DNA from: Panulirus ornatus
Taxonomy: Eukaryota; Arthropoda; Malacostraca; Decapoda; Palinuridae
Assembly (NCBI RefSeq): GCF_036320965.1
Contig: NC_092225.1
Location: 2,813,183-2,877,182, forward strand
DNA length: 64,000 bases
Direction of reading: 5' to 3'
Positions within the stretch are counted from its first letter, which is position 1, and each line of letters begins with the position of its first letter. Positions 1 to 16,911 of this stretch are shown here, one piece after another. The notes under the pieces are model-generated. The model saw only the letters and a program-made list of their open reading frames with translations. It ran no database searches and was not told the DNA's origin. Position numbers and translations under genes: made by a program.

Positions 1-500
1 TTCATCACTAATCTGTAAATTTTATTGCTACTTTGTAGCTGAGATATGAGAGAAAGAACTATAAGTATTACATCATATATAAGCTCCTGTGCCCGTGATA
101 CTTACATATCTATATCATATTAACTAAGAGCAGGTGTGTGGAGGATGTACACTTTAGAAGAAGATAAAGACAACTGTATATTATAACCTTAGGCAGTGTA
201 ACTAGTGTTGCCAGTAGTGTTGCTGTCAGGTTGAATATTATTATTATTATCATAGTAGAACCTTCAGACACAATTGAAAATGTGAAGGAAAATAGTGAAA
301 TTGGAAAAAAATATAGCTTAGACATTGAAGCTTATTGATACAGTGGTTAAATTGATGAGAACTGTTATTGACGTTTGTGTAAATAAATTATACATTTCCT
401 TTTTTCCATAGCCAGAGGTTGAACCATTATGTGACATTCTTTTTTTCATTCATTTCAAGCTAGAAGTTTTAGTTTTGTAAATTGTTTCTTACATTTCTCA
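1..500 (+). other. PP2C 3'-flank homologue, coding part absent
   Basis: From about 293 to 500 this stretch matches, on the opposite strand, the DNA just downstream of the PP2C pseudogene (54,853 to about 55,330). Shared words include AATAGTGAAATTGG, ACATTGAAGCTTATT, GACGTTTGTGTAAATAAA and GAACCATTATGTGACATT. A putative polyadenylation signal AATAAA sits at 382-387. Relative to the other copy, about 230 bp is missing near 333. No PP2C coding sequence is visible in 1-290, so the matching coding part lies off the window or is lost. The segment leads into simple repeat and then the 5' leader of RTE copy A, the same order as at 54,692-55,400. Confidence 0.7.
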
Positions 501-589
501 TATGTATATATATGTATGTGTGTGTGTGTGTATATGTGCGTATGTATGTGTATGTGTGTGTATGTGTATATGTATATATATTTATGTAT
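501..589. repeat. TG/TA-rich simple sequence
   Basis: Impure TATG, TGTG and TATA tract between the PP2C 3' flank and the RTE 5' leader. It corresponds to the simple-sequence spacer at 54,693-54,852. Confidence 0.8.
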
Positions 590-3500
590 ATTATCCCTTG
601 GGATAGGGGTGAAAGAATACTTCCCACGTATTCCTCGCGTGTCGTAGAAAGCGACTAGAGGGGACGGGAGCGGGGGGCCAGAAATCCTCCCCTCCTTGTA
701 TTAACTTTCTAAAATGGGAAACAGAAGAAGGAGTCACGCGGGGAGTGCTCATCCTCCTCGAAGGCTCAGAGTGGGGTGCCTAAATGTGTGTGGATGTAAC
801 CAAGATGTGAAAAAAGGAGAGATAGGTAGTATGTTTAAGGAAAGGAACCTGGATGTTTTGGCTCTGAGTGAAACGAAGCTCAAGGGCAAAGGGGAAGAGT
901 GGTTTGGGAATGTCTGGGGAGTAAAGTCAGGGGTTAGTGAGAGGACAAGAGCAAGGGAAGGAGTAGCAATACTCCTGAAACAGGAGTTGTGGGAGTATGT
1001 GATAGAGTGTAAGAAAGTAAATTCTCGATTAATATGGGTAAAACTGAAAGTTGATGGAGAGAGGTGGGTGATTATTGGTGCATATGCACCTGGGCATGAG
1101 AAGAAAGATCAAGAGAGGCAAGTGGTTTGGGAGCAGCTGAATGACTGTGTTAGTGGTTTTGATGCACGAGACCGGGTCATAGTGATGGGGGATTTGAATG
1201 CAACGGTGAGTAATGTGGCAGTTGAGGGAATAATTGGTATACATGGGGTGTTCAGTGTTGTAAATGGAAATGGTGAAGAGCTTGTAGATTTATGTGCTGA
1301 AAAAGGACTGATGATTGGGAATACCTGGTTTAAAAAGCGAGATATACATAAGTATACTTATGTAAGTAGGAGAGATGGCCAGAGAGCGTTATTGGATTAC
1401 GTGTTAATCGACAGGCGTGCGAAAGAGAGACTTTTGGATGTTAATGTGCTGAGAGGTGCAACTGGAGGGATGTCTGATCATTATCTTGTGGAGGCTAAGG
1501 TGAAGATTTGTATGGGTTTTCAGAAAAGAAGAGTGAATGTTGGGGTGAAGAGGGTGGTGAGAGTAAGTGAGCTTGAGAAGGAGACCTGTGTGAGGAAGTA
1601 CCAGGAGAGACTGAGTACAGAATGGAAAAAGGTGAGAACAATGGAAGTAAGGGGAGTGGGGGAGGAATGGGATGTATTTAGGGAATCAGTGATGGATTGC
1701 GCAAAAGATGCTTGTGGCATGAGAAGAGTGGGAGGTGGGTTGATTAGAAAGGGTAGTGAGTGGTGGGATGAAGAAGTAAGAGTATTAGTGAAAGAGAAGA
1801 GAGAGGCATTTGGACGATTTTTGCAGGGAAAAAATGCAATTGAGTGGGAGATGTATAAAAGAAAGAGACAGGAGGTCAAGAGAAAGGTGCAAGAGGTGAA
1901 AAAAAGGGCAAATGAGAGTTGGGGTGAGAGAGTATCATTAAATTTTAGGGAGAATAAAAAGATGTTCTGGAAGGAGGTAAATAAAGTGCGTAAGACAAGG
2001 GAGCAAATGGGAACTTCGGTGAAGGGCGCAAGTGGGGAGGTGATAACAAGTAGTGGTGATGTGAGGAGATGGAGTGAGTATTTTGAAGGTTTGTTGAATG
2101 TGTTTGATGATAGAGTGGCAGATATAGTGTGTTTTGGTCGAGGTTTGGATGGTATTGCAGTGAAATTTATTAAAAAAGGGGGTGACTGTATTGTTGACTG
2201 GTTCGTAAGGTTATTTAATGTATGTATGACTCATGGTGAGGTGCCTGAGGATTGGCGGAATGCGTGCATAGTGCCATTGTACAAAGGCAAAGGGGATAAG
2301 AGTGAGTGCTCAAATTACAGAGGTATAAGTTTGTTGAGTATTCCTGGTAAATTATATGGGAGGGTATTGATTGAGAGGGTGAAGGCATGTACAGAGCATC
2401 AGATTGGGGAAGAGCAGTGTGGTTTCAGAAGTGGTAGAGGATGTGTGGATCAGGTGTTTGCTTTGAAGAATGTATGTGAGAAATACTTAGAAAAGCAAAT
2501 GGATTTGTATGTACCATTTATGGATCTGGAGAAGGCATATGATAGAGTTGATAGAGATGCTCTGTGGAAAGTATTAAGAATATATGGTGTGGGAGGAAAG
2601 TTGTTAGAAGCAGTGAAAAGTTTTTATCGAGGATGTAAGGCATGTGTACGTGTAGGAAGAGAGGAGAGTGATTGGTTCTCAGTGAATGTAGGTTTGCGGC
2701 AGGGGTGTGTGATGTCTCCATGGTTGTTTAATTTGTTTATGGATGGGGTTGTTAGGGAGGTAAATGGAAGAGTTTTGGAAAGAGGGGCAAGTATGAAGTC
2801 TGTTGGGGATGAGAGAGCTTGGGAAGTGAGTCAGTTGTTGTTCGCTGATGATACAGCGCTGGTGGCTGATTCATGTGAGAAACTGTAGAAGCTGGTGACT
2901 GAGTTTGGAAAAGTGTGTGGAAGAAGAAAGTTAAGAGTAAATGTGAATAAGAGCAAGGTCATTAGGTACAGTAGGGTTGAGGGTCAAGTCAATTGGGAGG
3001 TGAGTTTGAATGAAGAAAAACTGGAGGAAGTGAAGTGTTTTAGATATCTGGGAGTGGATCTGGCAGCGGATGGAACCATGGAAGCGGAAGTGGATCATAG
3101 GGTGGGGGAGGGGGCGAAAATCCTGGGGGCCTTGAAGAATGTGTGGAAGTCGAGAACATTATCTCGGAAAGCAAAAATGGGTATGTTTGAAGGAATAGTG
3201 GTTCCGACAATGTTGTGTGGTTGCGAGGCGTGAGCTATGGATAGAGTTGTGCGCAGGAGGATGGATGTGCTGGAAATGAGATGTTTGAGGACAATATGTG
3301 GTGTGAGGTGGTTTGATCGAGTGAGTAACGTAAGGGTAAGAGAGATATGTGGAAATAAAAAGAGCGTGGTTGAGAGAGCAGAAGAGGGTGTTTTGAAGTG
3401 GTTTGGGCACATGGAGAGAATGAGTGAGGAAAGATTGACCAAGAGGATATATGTGTCGGAGGTGGAGGGAACAAGGAGAAGAGGGAGACCAAATTGGAGG

Positions 3501-3796
3501 TGGAAAGATGGAGTGAAAAAGATTTTGTGTGATCGGGGCCCGAACATGCAGGAGGGGGAAAGGAGGGCAAGGAATAGACTGAATTGGAGCGATGTGGTAT
3601 ACCGGGGTTGACGTGCTGTCAGTGGATTGAAGCAGGGCATGTGAAGCGTCTGGGGTAAACCATGGAAAGCTGTGTAGGTATGTATATTTGCGTGTGTGGA
3701 CGTATGTATATACATGTGTATGGGGGTGGGTTGGGCCATTTCTTTCGTCTGTTTCCTTGCGCTACCTCGCAAAGGCGGGAGACAGCGACAAAGTAT
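590..3796 (+). mobile_element. RTE-type LINE, copy A, full length
   Basis: Complete non-LTR retrotransposon unit. It has a 5' leader (590-713) beginning near TATCCCTTGGGATAGGGG, a single endonuclease-RT reading frame (714-3,611) and a short 3' UTR (3,612-3,796) that ends with the stem-loop CTCGC-AAAG-GCGGG just before an A-run. The leader is also the head of the SINE-A repeats. Family assignment to the RTE superfamily rests on the APE endonuclease, the RT motifs and the C-terminal GRPNWRWKD block; exact clade is an inference. No target-site duplication could be recognised because both ends lie in simple repeats. Its 3' end faces the 3' end of copy B. Confidence 0.9.
714..3611 (+). pseudogene. 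RTE endonuclease-reverse transcriptase (copy A), broken by two stops
   Basis: The start ATG at 714 follows the leader directly and matches the start in copy T. The N-terminal APE endonuclease shows GCLNVCG (21-27), ALSETKL with the catalytic Glu at 53, GDLNA at 159-163, DYVLIDRR and SDH at 254-256. The RT follows: CGFRSGRG, motif [10 protein letters not shown] (602-610), motif [16 protein letters not shown], motif C FADD (710-713). Translation then hits TAG at 2,886 and TGA at 3,231; each looks like a single-base change of Gln or Trp. The C-terminal thumb and [11 protein letters not shown] block continue to 3,611. About 96 bp is missing in frame near 2,145 compared with copy T, removing residues upstream of LDGIAV, with AGGT microhomology at the breakpoints. 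It would nick target DNA and copy element RNA if intact; this copy is not functional as written. Confidence 0.9.
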
Positions 3797-7318
<3,522 letters not shown>

Positions 7319-7320
7319 AG

Positions 7321-7415
<95 letters not shown>

Positions 7416-7417
7416 AT
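7319..7417. repeat. (TA)n microsatellite
   Basis: TA repeat tail of SINE-A copy 1, ending in TATG repeats at the head of SINE-A copy 2. Confidence 0.95.
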
Positions 7418-7654
7418 ATTATCCCTTGGGATAGGGGAGAAAGAATACTTCCCACGTATTCCTTGCTTGTCGTAGAAGGCGACTAAATGTGGAGGGAGCG
7501 TGGGGATGGAAATCCTCCCCTCTAGCTTTTTTTTTTAATTTTCCAAGAGAAGGAACAGAGAAGGGGGCCAGGTGAGGATATTCCCTCAAAGGCCCAGTCC
7601 TCTGTTCTTAACGCTACCTCGCTACGCGGGAAATGGCAAATAGTTTGAAAGAAA
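7418..7654 (+). mobile_element. SINE-A copy 2
   Basis: Same head, hairpin module and CGCTACCTCGC tail as copy 1, in direct orientation immediately downstream of it. It lacks a (TA)n tail: the AATAGTTTGAAAG end runs straight into coding sequence of RTE copy D, so the two were joined after or during insertion. Confidence 0.8.
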
Positions 7655-9009
7655 TGGTTTCAGAAGTGGTATAGGATTTGTGGATCAGGTGTTTGCTTTG
7701 AAGAATGTATGTGAGAAATACTTAGAAAAGCAAATGGATTTGTATGTAGCATTTATGGATCTGGAGAAGGCATATGATAGAGTTGATAGAGATGCTCTGT
7801 GGAAGGTATTAAGAAGATATGGTGTGGGAGGCAAGTTGTTAGAAGCAGTGAAAAGTTTTTATCGAGGATGTAAGGCATGTGTACGTGTAGGAAGAGAGGA
7901 AAGTGATTGGTTCTCAGTGAATGTAGGTTTGCGGCAGGGTGTGTGATGTCTCCATGGTTGTTTAATTTGTTTATGGATGGGGTTGTTAGGGAGGTGAATG
8001 CAATAGTTTTGGAAAGAGGGGCAAGTATGAAGTCTGTTGGGGATGAGAGAGCTTGGGAAGTGAGTCAGTTGTTGTTCGCTGATGATACAGCGCTGGTGGC
8101 TGATTCATGTGAGAAACTGCAGAAGCTGGTGACTGAGTTTGGTAAAGTGTGTGAAAGAAGAAAGTTAAGAGTAAATGTGAATAAGAGCAAGGTTATTAGG
8201 TACAGTAGGGTTGAGGGTCAGTTCAATTGGGAGGTAAGTTTGAAAGGAGAAAAACTGGAGGAAGTAAAGTGTTTTAGATATCTGGGAGTGGATCTGGCAG
8301 CGGATGGAACCATGGAAGCGGAAGTGGATCATAGGGTGGGGGAGGGGGCGAAAATCCTGGGAGCCTTGAAGAATGTGTGGAAGTCGAGAACATTATCTCG
8401 GAAAGCAAAAATGGGTATGTTTGAAGGAATAGTGGTTCCAGCAATGTTGTATGGTTGCGAGGCGTGGGCTATGGATAGAGTTGTGCGCAGGAGGATGGAT
8501 GTGCTGGAAATGAGATGTTTGAGGACAATGTGTAGTGTGAGGTGGTTTGATCGAGTAAGTAACGTAAGGGTAAGAGAGATGTGTGGAAATTAAAAGAGCG
8601 TGGTTGAGAGAGCAGAAGAGGGTGTTTTGAAATGGTTTAGGCACATGGAGAGAATGAGTGTATATATATGTCGGAGGTGGAGGGAACGAGGAGAAGTGGG
8701 AGACCAAATTGGAGGTGGAAAGATGGAGTGAAAAAGATTTTGTGTGATCGGGGCCTGAACATGCAGGAGGGTGAAAGGAGGGCAAGGAATAGAGTGAATT
8801 GGAGCGATGTGGTATACCGGGGTTGACGTGCTCTCAGTGGATTGAATCAGGGCATGTGAAGCGTCTGGGGTAAACCATTGAAAGCTGTGTAGGTATGTAT
8901 ATTTGCGTGTGTGGACGTATGTATATACATGTGCATGGGGGTGGGTTGGGCCATTTCTTTCGTCTGTTTCCTTGCGCTACCTCGCAAACGCGGGGGACAG
9001 CGACAAAGC
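7655..9009 (+). mobile_element. RTE copy D, 5'-truncated, short 3' UTR
   Basis: Begins at the block GFRSG preceding VDQVFALKNV and carries RT motif A (DLEKAYD), motif B and FADD. A small deletion in GGCAGGGTGTG near 7,938 shifts the frame between LRQG and CVMSP. A TAA near 8,591 follows EMCGN, and about 21 bp encoding EERLTKR is missing near 8,660. The short 3' UTR ends GACAAAGC plus an A-run (9,010-9,024). Confidence 0.87.
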
Positions 9010-9076
9010 AAAAAAAAAAAAAAAATATAGATATATATATATGTATACATACATGTATATGTATTCATTTTTATTA

Positions 9077-10790
<1,714 letters not shown>

Positions 10791-11216
10791 ATTATACTTT
10801 GTCGCTGTCTCCTGCGTTAGCGAGGTAGCGCAAGGAAACAGACGAAAGATTCGCCCAACCCACCCACATACACATGTATATACATACACGTCTACACACG
10901 CACATGTACATACCTATACATTTCAACTTGTACATATATATACATACACAGACATACACGTATATATACAAGTACGTAATTCATACTTGTTGCCTTCATT
11001 CATTCTCGTCGCCACCCCGCCACACGTGAAATGACAACCCCCTCTCCCGCACGCGCGCAAGGTAGCGCAAGGAAAAGACACCAAAGGCCACATTCGTTCA
11101 CACTCAGTCTCTAGCTGTCATGTGTTATGCACCGAAACCACAGCTCCCTTTCCACATCCAGGCCCCACAAAACTTTCTATGGTTTACCCCAGACGCTTCA
11201 ATCCATTTGACAGTAC
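10791..11216 (-). mobile_element. RTE copy G, long 3' UTR only
   Basis: Minus-strand 3' fragment starting at TTTGTCGCTGTCTCC and carrying both CTACCTCGC-type modules of the long UTR, ending near the stop-codon-proximal sequence. No coding region remains. Confidence 0.8.
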
Positions 11217-13060
11217 ACCTCATACTGGGAAGGTATGGGCGGAGACAGCTATGGAACAAGGATCATCCAATCATACTGTATATTAGCAGAATGAGTGACA
11301 GGTGGGAATGGTGGCTCCTCTAGAGACTAAGTGCCTTTGGCCTCCTGAGCAGAAAAAGCAAATGCGCAATAGGGAATCTTTTTGATAATGGAGGTCATCT
11401 CATATGCTGATGTTGGTGTTCCTCCAACTCACTGTCTTGTACACGTATCCAAGGTAGCAGCATGTCCCAATAACAACACTGTACCACCTTGAGATTGTGT
11501 TGTATTGATAATACTCTGTGCAACGTAAGCATTTCTGCCAAAATACTGCTCACAACTTTATTTGTTGTGATTTTGCAATTCATGCATTTTTCAGGTACAG
11601 GTACTTGGGATACACTTTTCGTTTGGTTCATGTGACAGTGAAATTTACTGTACAAGTAGATGCCGATATATCACACACTGTATCGACTAATACATGCTAA
11701 GTAGTGGACATATATGTGGGACATTGATATTAGGTGATAAACAGACAGCTTCTTTCTGTTACGATTTGTAAACCTGGTGATACTTCCTTTAATTTGTGTA
11801 GAATATTTGGGGAAAGAATATTCTTTGAATCCATTCTAAGACAAAGTGTTTTCGCAACGCATTTTTTTCGTTATTTGTCACAGATATCTTGATGTTTTCA
11901 AATTCATAACTGTAATGTAGGTTTAAAGATTTTCTGTCTTGAAAACATCTCAAAACAGTACCAGAATTACTCAGAGGTTTTATTTGTGTGTTTTTATGGA
12001 GGTTCTAATCTTATTGCTCATATGTAGTAACTTATCCCAGTCTTGAAATATCAAAATTCTGTTTGTCATTTGATATCTGGGTAACTTTGAGTGTTGTGCT
12101 TGTGAATCCATTGAAATTTTAGAATCTTTTATTTATGATAGATAGTAGGTTGGTTGTCTTGAGTCACCACAGAAGAACCAACTTAAGAGAAATATTATTT
12201 CGTATTCTTTCTCTCATTATTGGTTCTTTGCCCTAGCCACACCCATCATTGGAACTTACTAAGTAGTGTGGAAAATACTCTCAGTGATTACCAGCTTAGA
12301 TTTTGACTTTTAATGTTTGCCTTTAATTCTATCTGCTCCTGTCCTTCCCTGCAACCCTGGTTTATCTCTAGTTTCTGTATATTTGCAGAGACAACACTCA
12401 TTCTTTTCACTTTCATACATCATAGTGACATCTGCTTCACTTCTTTGATAGCCAAATAATCATTTAGAACTCTGCAGCAAATGTTTCAGGCATAACTATT
12501 GAATCTTCAGCACTAGAGGTTTTGGAGATGGTCAGTTGTTGAAATGTTTGAGGAAGATTCTTCTTGCACCACTCTATTATAAATATGGGAGAAAGTGACA
12601 TGTTAGAGATATAGAGGCAGTACATTTTTATAAACAGCCTTGTTATAACAAATTTGGCTTATGTATTACTTAATACATTTAAATGCAGAATTTCTACTTT
12701 TAATGTGATTGTAAAGATCCCAATCCTGTAAGATTTTTAAGGATTTTCTTATGATTGTTAAATGTATTAAGAAATCATTTCAGTAACATTCAACATAAGA
12801 TTTATTTTCATAGATTTGGTAGAGTATTCCAGTATGCTTCAATAAGTTTTATGTTTTAAATGGACAAGTAGAATTTGAAGTGTTTGAAAGAAGTTCTGTC
12901 AATCAGACACCTATATAAGATGATATCAAAATTTTGTTTTTTTTTAGATTTATGGTGCACATAATCAGAAGATGAATATCATACTCTACTTTGTTTATGT
13001 ACTATGCATGTATATAGATGCTGCTTGTGATGATAAATGATATGAGGAAGATATTTATAT
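11217..13060. other. No recognisable gene or element
   Basis: AT-rich single-copy-looking DNA. I see no protein family, splice-supported exon, tandem repeat or transposon motif here on either strand. Confidence 0.5.
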
Positions 13061-13399
13061 GGGGAGGGGGGTGCTATTTCATGTGTGGCGGGGTGGAGAT
13101 AGGAATGGATGAAGGCAGAAGTGTGATTGTGTATATGTGTATATGTTTATGTGTCTGGCGACGAGAATGAATAAAGGCAGCAAGTATGAATTATGTACAT
13201 GTGTATATATGTATATTTCTGTGTATGTATATATATGTATACGTTGAAATGTGTGGGAATGTATATGTGCGTGTGTGAGAGTTTATGTATATACATGTGT
13301 ATGTGAGTGGGTTGGGCCATTCTTTCGTCTGTTCCCTTGCGCTAACTCGCTAACGCGGAAGACGGCGATTAAGTATAATATATATATATATATATATAT
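13061..13399 (+). mobile_element. RTE copy H, decayed long 3' UTR fragment
   Basis: Contains the downstream half of the long UTR (AATGAATAAAGGCAG, then GGGTTGGGCCATT) and the terminal module GCGCTAACTCGCTAACGCGG. It is more diverged than other copies. A short (TA)n tail (13,377-13,399) precedes the twin-primed copy I. Confidence 0.75.
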
Positions 13400-15458
13400 C
13401 ACACACCCCTGCCGCAAACCTACATTCACTGAGAACCAATCACTTTCCTCTCTTCCTACACGTACACATGCCTTACATCCTCGATAAAAACTTTTCACTG
13501 CTTCTAACAACTTGCCTCCCACACCATATATTCTTAATACCTTCCACAGAGCATCTCTATCAACTCTATCATATGCCTTCTCCAGATCCATAAATGGTAC
13601 ATACAAATCCATTTGCTTTTGTAAGTATTTCTCACATACATTCTTCAAAGCAAACACCTGATCCACACATCCTCTCCCACTTCTGAAACCACACTGCTCT
13701 TCCCCAATCTGATGCTCTGTACATGCCTTCACCCTCTCAATCAATACCCTCCCATATAATTTACCAGGAATACTCAACAAACTTATACCTCTGTAATTTG
13801 AGCACTCACTCTTATCCCCTTTGCCTTTGTACAATGGCACTATGCACGCATTCCGCCAATCCTCAGGCACCTCACCATGAGTCATACATACATTAAATAA
13901 CTTTACCAACCAGTCAACAATACAGTCACCCCCTTTTTTAATAAATTCCACTGCAATACCATCCAAACCTGCTGCCTTGCCGGCTTTCATCTTCCGCAAA
14001 GCTTTTACTACCTCTTCTCTGTTTACCAAATCATTTTCCCTAACCCTCTCACTTTGCACACCACCTCGACCCAAACACCCTATATCTGCCACTCTGTCAT
14101 CAGACACATTCAACAAACCTTCAAAATACTCATTCCATCTCCTTCTCACATCACCACTACTTGTTATCACCTCCCCATTTACGCCCTTCACTGAAGTTCC
14201 CATTTGCTCCCTTGTCTTACGCACCCTATTTACCTCCTTCCAGAACATCTTTTTATTCTCCCTAAAATTTACTGATAGTCTCTCACCCCAACTCTCATTT
14301 GCCCTTTTTTTCACCTCTTGCACCTTTCTCTTGACCTCCTGTCTCTTTCTTTTATACTTCTCCCATGGTTGTTTCTCCATGGTTGTTTAATTTGTTTATG
14401 GATGGGGTTGTTAGGGAGGTAAATGCAAGAGTCTTGGAAAGAGGGGCAAGTATGAGGTCTGTTGGGGATGAGAGAGCTTGGGAAGTGAGTCAGTTGTTGC
14501 TCGCTGATGATACAGCGCTGGTGGCGGATTCATGTGAGAAACTGCAGAAGCTGGTGACGGAGTTTGGTAAAGTGTGTGGAAGAAGAAAGTTAAGAGTAAA
14601 TGTGAATAAGAGCAAGGTTATTAGGTACAGTAGGGTTGAGGGTCAAGTCAATTGGGAGGTGAGTTTGAATGGAGAAAAACTGGAGGAAGTGAAGTGTTTT
14701 AGATATCTGGGAGTGGATCTGTCAGCGGATGGAACCATGGAAGCGGAAGTGGATCATAGGGTGGGGGAGGGGGCGAAAATTTTGGGAGCCTTGAAAAATG
14801 TGTGGAAGTCGAGAACATTATCCCGGAAAGCAAAAATGGGTATGTTTGAAGGAATAGTAGTTCCAACAATGTTGTATGGTTGCGAGGCGTGGGCTATGGA
14901 TAGAGTTGTGCGCAGGAGGATGGATGTGCTGGAAATGAGATGTTTGAGGACAATGTGTGGTGTGAGGTGGTTTGATCGAGTAAGTAACGTAAGGGTAAGA
15001 GAGATGTGTGGAAATAAAAAGAGCGTGGTTGAGAGAGCAGAAGAGGGTGTTTTGAAATGGTTTGGGCACATGGAGGGAATGAGTGAGGAAAGATTGACCA
15101 AGAGGATATATGTGTCGGAGGTGGAGGGAACGAGGAGAAGAGGGAGACCAAATTGGAGGTGGAAAGATGGAGTGAAAAGGATTTTGTGTGATCGGGGCCT
15201 GAACATGCAGGAGGGTGAAAGGAGGGCAAGGAATAGAGTGAATTGGAGCGATGTGGTATACAGGGGTTGACGTGCTGTCAGTGGATTGAATCAAGGCATG
15301 TGAAGCGTCCGGGGTAAACCATGGAAAGCTGTGTAGGTATGTATATTTGCGTGTGTGGACGTGTGTATGTACATGTGTATGGGGGGGGGGGGTTGGGCCA
15401 TTTCTTTCGTCTGTTTCCTTGCGCTACCTCGCAAACGCGGGAGATAGCGACAAAGTAT
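13400..15458 (+). mobile_element. RTE copy I with 5' inversion, short 3' UTR, subfamily S
   Basis: Two pieces of one element. The left piece (13,400 to about 14,365) is inverted and reads on the minus strand from KRKRQEVKRKVQEVKK to LRQGC. The right piece (from about 14,374) reads on the plus strand from SPWLFNLF through motif C to the C-terminal stop at 15,270 and the short 3' UTR. In element coordinates the inverted piece ends where the plus piece begins, and the reading frame is uninterrupted in both. Motif C reads LLLADD rather than LLFADD. This is the expected product of twin priming. Confidence 0.88.
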
Positions 15459-15467
15459 AAAAAAAAA

Positions 15468-15526
<59 letters not shown>
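15459..15526. repeat. A-run and (TA)n tail
   Basis: Tail of copy I: an A-run (15,459-15,473) and TA repeats leading directly into the truncated copy J. Confidence 0.95.
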
Positions 15527-15528
<2 letters not shown>

Positions 15529-16310
15529 AGAAAAACTGGAGGAAGTGAAGTGTTTTAGATATCTGGGAGTGGATCTGTCAGCGGATGGAACCATGGAAGC
15601 GGAAGTGGATCATAGGGTGGGGGAGGGGGCGAAAATTTTGGGAGTCTTGAAAAATGTGTGGAAGTCGAGAACATTATCCCGGAAAGCAAAAATGGGTATG
15701 TTTGAAGGAATAGTGGTTACAACAATGTTGTATGGTTGCGAGGCGTGGGCTATGGATAGAGTTGTGCGCAGGAGGATGGATGTGCTGGAAATGAGATGTT
15801 TGAGGACAATGTGTGGTGTGAGGTGGTTTGATCGAGTAAGTAACGTAAGGGTAAGAGAGATGTGTGGAAATAAAAAGAGCGTGGTTGAGAGAGCAGAAGA
15901 GGGTGTTTTGAAATGGTTTGGGCACATGGAGAGAATGAGTGAGGAAAGATTGACCAAGAGGATATATGTGTCGGAGGTTAAGGGAACGAGGAGAAGAGGG
16001 AGACCAAATTGGAGGTGGAAAGATGGAGTGAAAAGGATTTTGTGTGATCGGGGCCTGAACATGCAGGAGGGTGAAAGGAGGGCAAGGAATAGAGTGAATT
16101 GGAGCGATGTGGTATACAGGGGTTGACGTGCTGTCAGTGGATTGAATCAAGGCATGTGAAGCGTCCTGGGTGAACCATGGAAGGCTGTGTAGGTATGTAT
16201 ATTTGCGGGTGTGGACGTGTGTATGTACATGTGTATTGGGGGGTTGGGCCATTTCTTTCGTCTGTTTCCTTGCGCTACCTCGCAAACGCGGGAGACAGCG
16301 ACGAGGTATA
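15527..16310 (+). mobile_element. RTE copy J, 3' third only, subfamily S
   Basis: Starts at the block [14 protein letters not shown] and stays open to the normal C-terminal stop at 16,126, then short 3' UTR. It shares DLSADG, AAAATTTTGGGAG, CCCGGAAAGC and TATACAGGGG with copy I, which lies directly upstream in the same orientation, so the two are very close relatives or a tandem duplication. Confidence 0.88.
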
Positions 16311-16327
16311 AAAAAAAAAAAGAAAAA

Positions 16328-16419
<92 letters not shown>

Positions 16420-16440
16420 TTATTCATAGTTATATTTATC
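16311..16440. repeat. A-rich and (TA)n tail
   Basis: A/G run then TA repeats to about 16,418, then TTCATAG filler before the inverted UTR copy K1. Confidence 0.93.
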
Positions 16441-16903
16441 TATTATACTTTGTCGCTGTCTCCCGCGTCAGCGAGGTAGTGCAAGGAAACAGACGAAAGA
16501 ATGGCCTAACCCATTCACATACACATGTATATACACACACGTCCACTCACGCACATATACATACCTATGCATTTCAACGTATACAAAATATACATACACA
16601 GAAATATACATATATACACATGTACATAATTCATACTGTCTGCCTTTATTCATTCTCGTCGCCACCCCACCACACATGAAATGACAACCCCCTCCCCCCG
16701 TGTGCGTTCGAGGTAGCGCTAGGAAAAGACAACAAAGGCCCCATTCGTTCACACTCAGTCTCTATCTGTCATGTATAATGCACCGAAACCACAGCCCCCT
16801 TTCCACATCCAGGCCCCACACAACTTTCCATGGTTTATCCCAGACGCTTCACATGCCCTGGTTCAATCCATTGACAGCACGTCGACCCCGGTATACCACA
16901 TCG
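16441..16903 (-). mobile_element. RTE copy K1, long 3' UTR
   Basis: Minus-strand long 3' UTR with both CTACCTCGC-type modules, ending at the stop-proximal sequence GTCGACCCCGGTATACCAC. It is the left arm of a palindrome with K2. Confidence 0.82.
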
Positions 16904-16911
16904 TTCCACAT

